From Thermoproteota archaeon (GTDB taxonomy: Archaea; Korarchaeota; Korarchaeia; Korarchaeales; Korarchaeaceae), in the NCBI GenBank assembly GCA_015521385.1, contig WAOH01000215.1, positions 1 to 6,288 on the forward strand: a stretch of 6,288 nucleotides of DNA. Direction: 5' to 3'. Each line of letters opens with the position of its first letter. Position 1 is the first letter of the stretch. The notes beneath the pieces are model-generated. The model saw nothing but the letters and a program-made list of their open reading frames with translations. It did no database searches and was not told where the DNA came from. Of this stretch, positions 5,373 to 6,288 are shown piece after piece. The position numbers and the translations under genes are program-made.

Positions 5373-6288
5373 GAGCTCCCATCCCCCGAACCCATCTCCA
5401 ATTTTATCTCGTCCAGTTCCACCACGCCGTCACCGTCGTCGGTCCACCTCAGGAGGGTCAGTCCCGCGCTGACCCCCCTGTTCACCAGCCATAGCAGCCC
5501 CGCCCGGGTCCCGTACCTCGTCACGCCAGCTACCCTGTAGAACGTCAGGTCGCCGCACCTCGTCCTCTCTATCAGCGAGTAGTCCGTCTCACCGAAAACC
5601 GGCGTGAGGGTCCGATTTCCAACCCTGATGCCCACGAACACGCCATCGCGTCGGATGAACTCCACATCCCCGCCAGCCGACCAGCTCGGATCGACGGCCG
5701 GCCCGCCCAGCCTGATGACGGTCCCGGATGCCGTGAAGGGTGCCCCCATTGCGGAGATGATGTCGGCGTTCATGGACCTGTCAACCCCGAAGGCCGTGAT
5801 TGCCGCCCTCTCCGGCCTGGAAGTTCCGCCCTCGTCCCCCGTAAAGAGGAGCAGGAAGGTCTCGGGTATATCGACCCTGCCCGAAGCTGGCTCGACCGTG
5901 AGCGAATCGAAGTAGAGCACCCATCCCCTCGGCACGGTCACCTTCCCCTTCACACCACCCACGTTCACCAAGGAGAGCACCTCGCAACCGTCCCCGAACT
6001 GCTCCGCGAACACCCCCTCCGGAAGGTCAGCGCCTTGGAGGGAGGACACCGACCTCGGCGTGAACCTCTCGCCTATCTCGAGCCCCTCCACCTCCTCTCC
6101 CACCTCGTTCAAACTGCCCAGCTCTCCCACTACAAGCAACTTACCCTCGTACCCGAGCAGGAGCTCCCTGGCCTCGCGGCTCAGCACCCTGACCTCGGGG
6201 GCTATCAGGATGTCGTATCGAGACAGGTCGGATGGGGTGGCCGTCTCCACCGGAACCACATCGAACTGGATGTGCGCCTTGGCTAGGG
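5369..6288 (-). CDS. Probable surface protein with amidotransferase-like and S-layer-like modules (C-terminal part)
   Basis: The minus-strand frame is open to the window edge (LAKAHIQFDVV before the GTG at 6259), so that GTG is an internal Val and the N-terminal part is missing; about 305 C-terminal residues are visible. The first visible segment (about 6286-6110; DLSRYDILIAPEVRVLS, then LLVVGELGSLNE) resembles the Rossmann-like, glutamine-amidotransferase-like domain found in GH42-type glycosidases and other archaeal proteins. A β-rich part follows. Then come RLGGPAVDP (5687-5713) and GVTRYGTRAG (5498-5527), resembling the GGPxVNP and AGxTxYGTRA motifs I recall from archaeal S-layer-like proteins. 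WTDDGDGVVELDEI contains an EF-hand-like loop (5408-5443) in which the first ligand position is Thr rather than Asp. No transmembrane helix is visible at the C-terminus. Real coding sequence is likely from its length, convergent packing and motifs; product function is uncertain. Confidence 0.7.
   Translation of the reverse strand, partial: LAKAHIQFDVVPVETATPSDLSRYDILIAPEVRVLSREARELLLGYEGKLLVVGELGSLNEVGEEVEGLEIGERFTPRSVSSLQGADLPEGVFAEQFGDGCEVLSLVNVGGVKGKVTVPRGWVLYFDSLTVEPASGRVDIPETFLLLFTGDEGGTSRPERAAITAFGVDRSMNADIISAMGAPFTASGTVIRLGGPAVDPSWSAGGDVEFIRRDGVFVGIRVGNRTLTPVFGETDYSLIERTRCGDLTFYRVAGVTRYGTRAGLLWLVNRGVSAGLTLLRWTDDGDGVVELDEIKLEMGSGDGSS

Noticed and set aside
5398..5410. T-rich terminator downstream of the envelope operon (ATTTTATCTC)
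   Set aside because: Only four consecutive Ts, inside the coding sequence of the convergent gene; too weak to call.
6257..6259. GTG 6259 (minus strand) as start of the surface-protein gene
   Set aside because: The frame continues without a stop to the window edge with plausible protein sequence (KAHIQFDVV), and the segment starts in mid-domain, so this is an internal Val.

Overview
The window looks like chromosomal DNA of a thermophilic archaeon, probably of the TACK/Korarchaeota-Crenarchaeota type. The support is circumstantial. Arg is mostly AGG/AGA and Ile often ATA, within GC-rich, tightly packed genes. Promoters look archaeal: TATA-like hexamers about 30 nt ahead of start codons, with no ribosome binding site, as expected for leaderless mRNAs. 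Several products also have archaeal-style architectures, such as an M42 aminopeptidase and an S-layer-like module. No mobile elements, CRISPR arrays, tRNA or rRNA were seen.

Layout. (1) Bases 1-1643, + strand: the 3' part of a short-chain dehydrogenase/reductase (SDR) gene whose catalytic YxxxK motif is replaced, followed 11 nt later by a complete M42-family metallo-aminopeptidase gene. The two are probably one operon whose promoter lies outside the window. (2) Bases 1633-2835, - strand: a saccharopine-dehydrogenase-family (lysine dehydrogenase-like) oxidoreductase, converging on the peptidase with an 11-nt overlap of 3' ends. (3) Bases 2836-3075: an AT-richer divergent intergenic region with a promoter for the - strand gene and two candidate promoters for the + strand operon. 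(4) Bases 3076-5372, + strand: a two-gene envelope operon. The first gene encodes a membrane-anchored transglutaminase-like protein with an intact Cys-His-Glu triad and a C-terminal PsbP/DcrB-like domain. The second encodes a protein with a signal peptide, an outside domain and a C-terminal membrane anchor. (5) Bases 5369-6288, - strand: the C-terminal part of a large, probably surface-exposed protein. It has an amidotransferase-like (Rossmann-type) segment, an S-layer-like module and an EF-hand-like loop. It overlaps the preceding gene so that one CTAG palindrome supplies both stop codons.

How the genes fit together. The left half is cytoplasmic metabolism: peptide turnover by the M42 enzyme and NAD(P)-dependent redox enzymes, possibly in amino-acid metabolism, although no pathway can be assigned from neighbours alone. 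The right half is envelope-related. The transglutaminase-like protein and its membrane partner are probably translationally coupled and may act as a pair on surface proteins, next to a gene for a surface-layer-like protein. That pair is the best candidate here for an undescribed system, but its function is inference.
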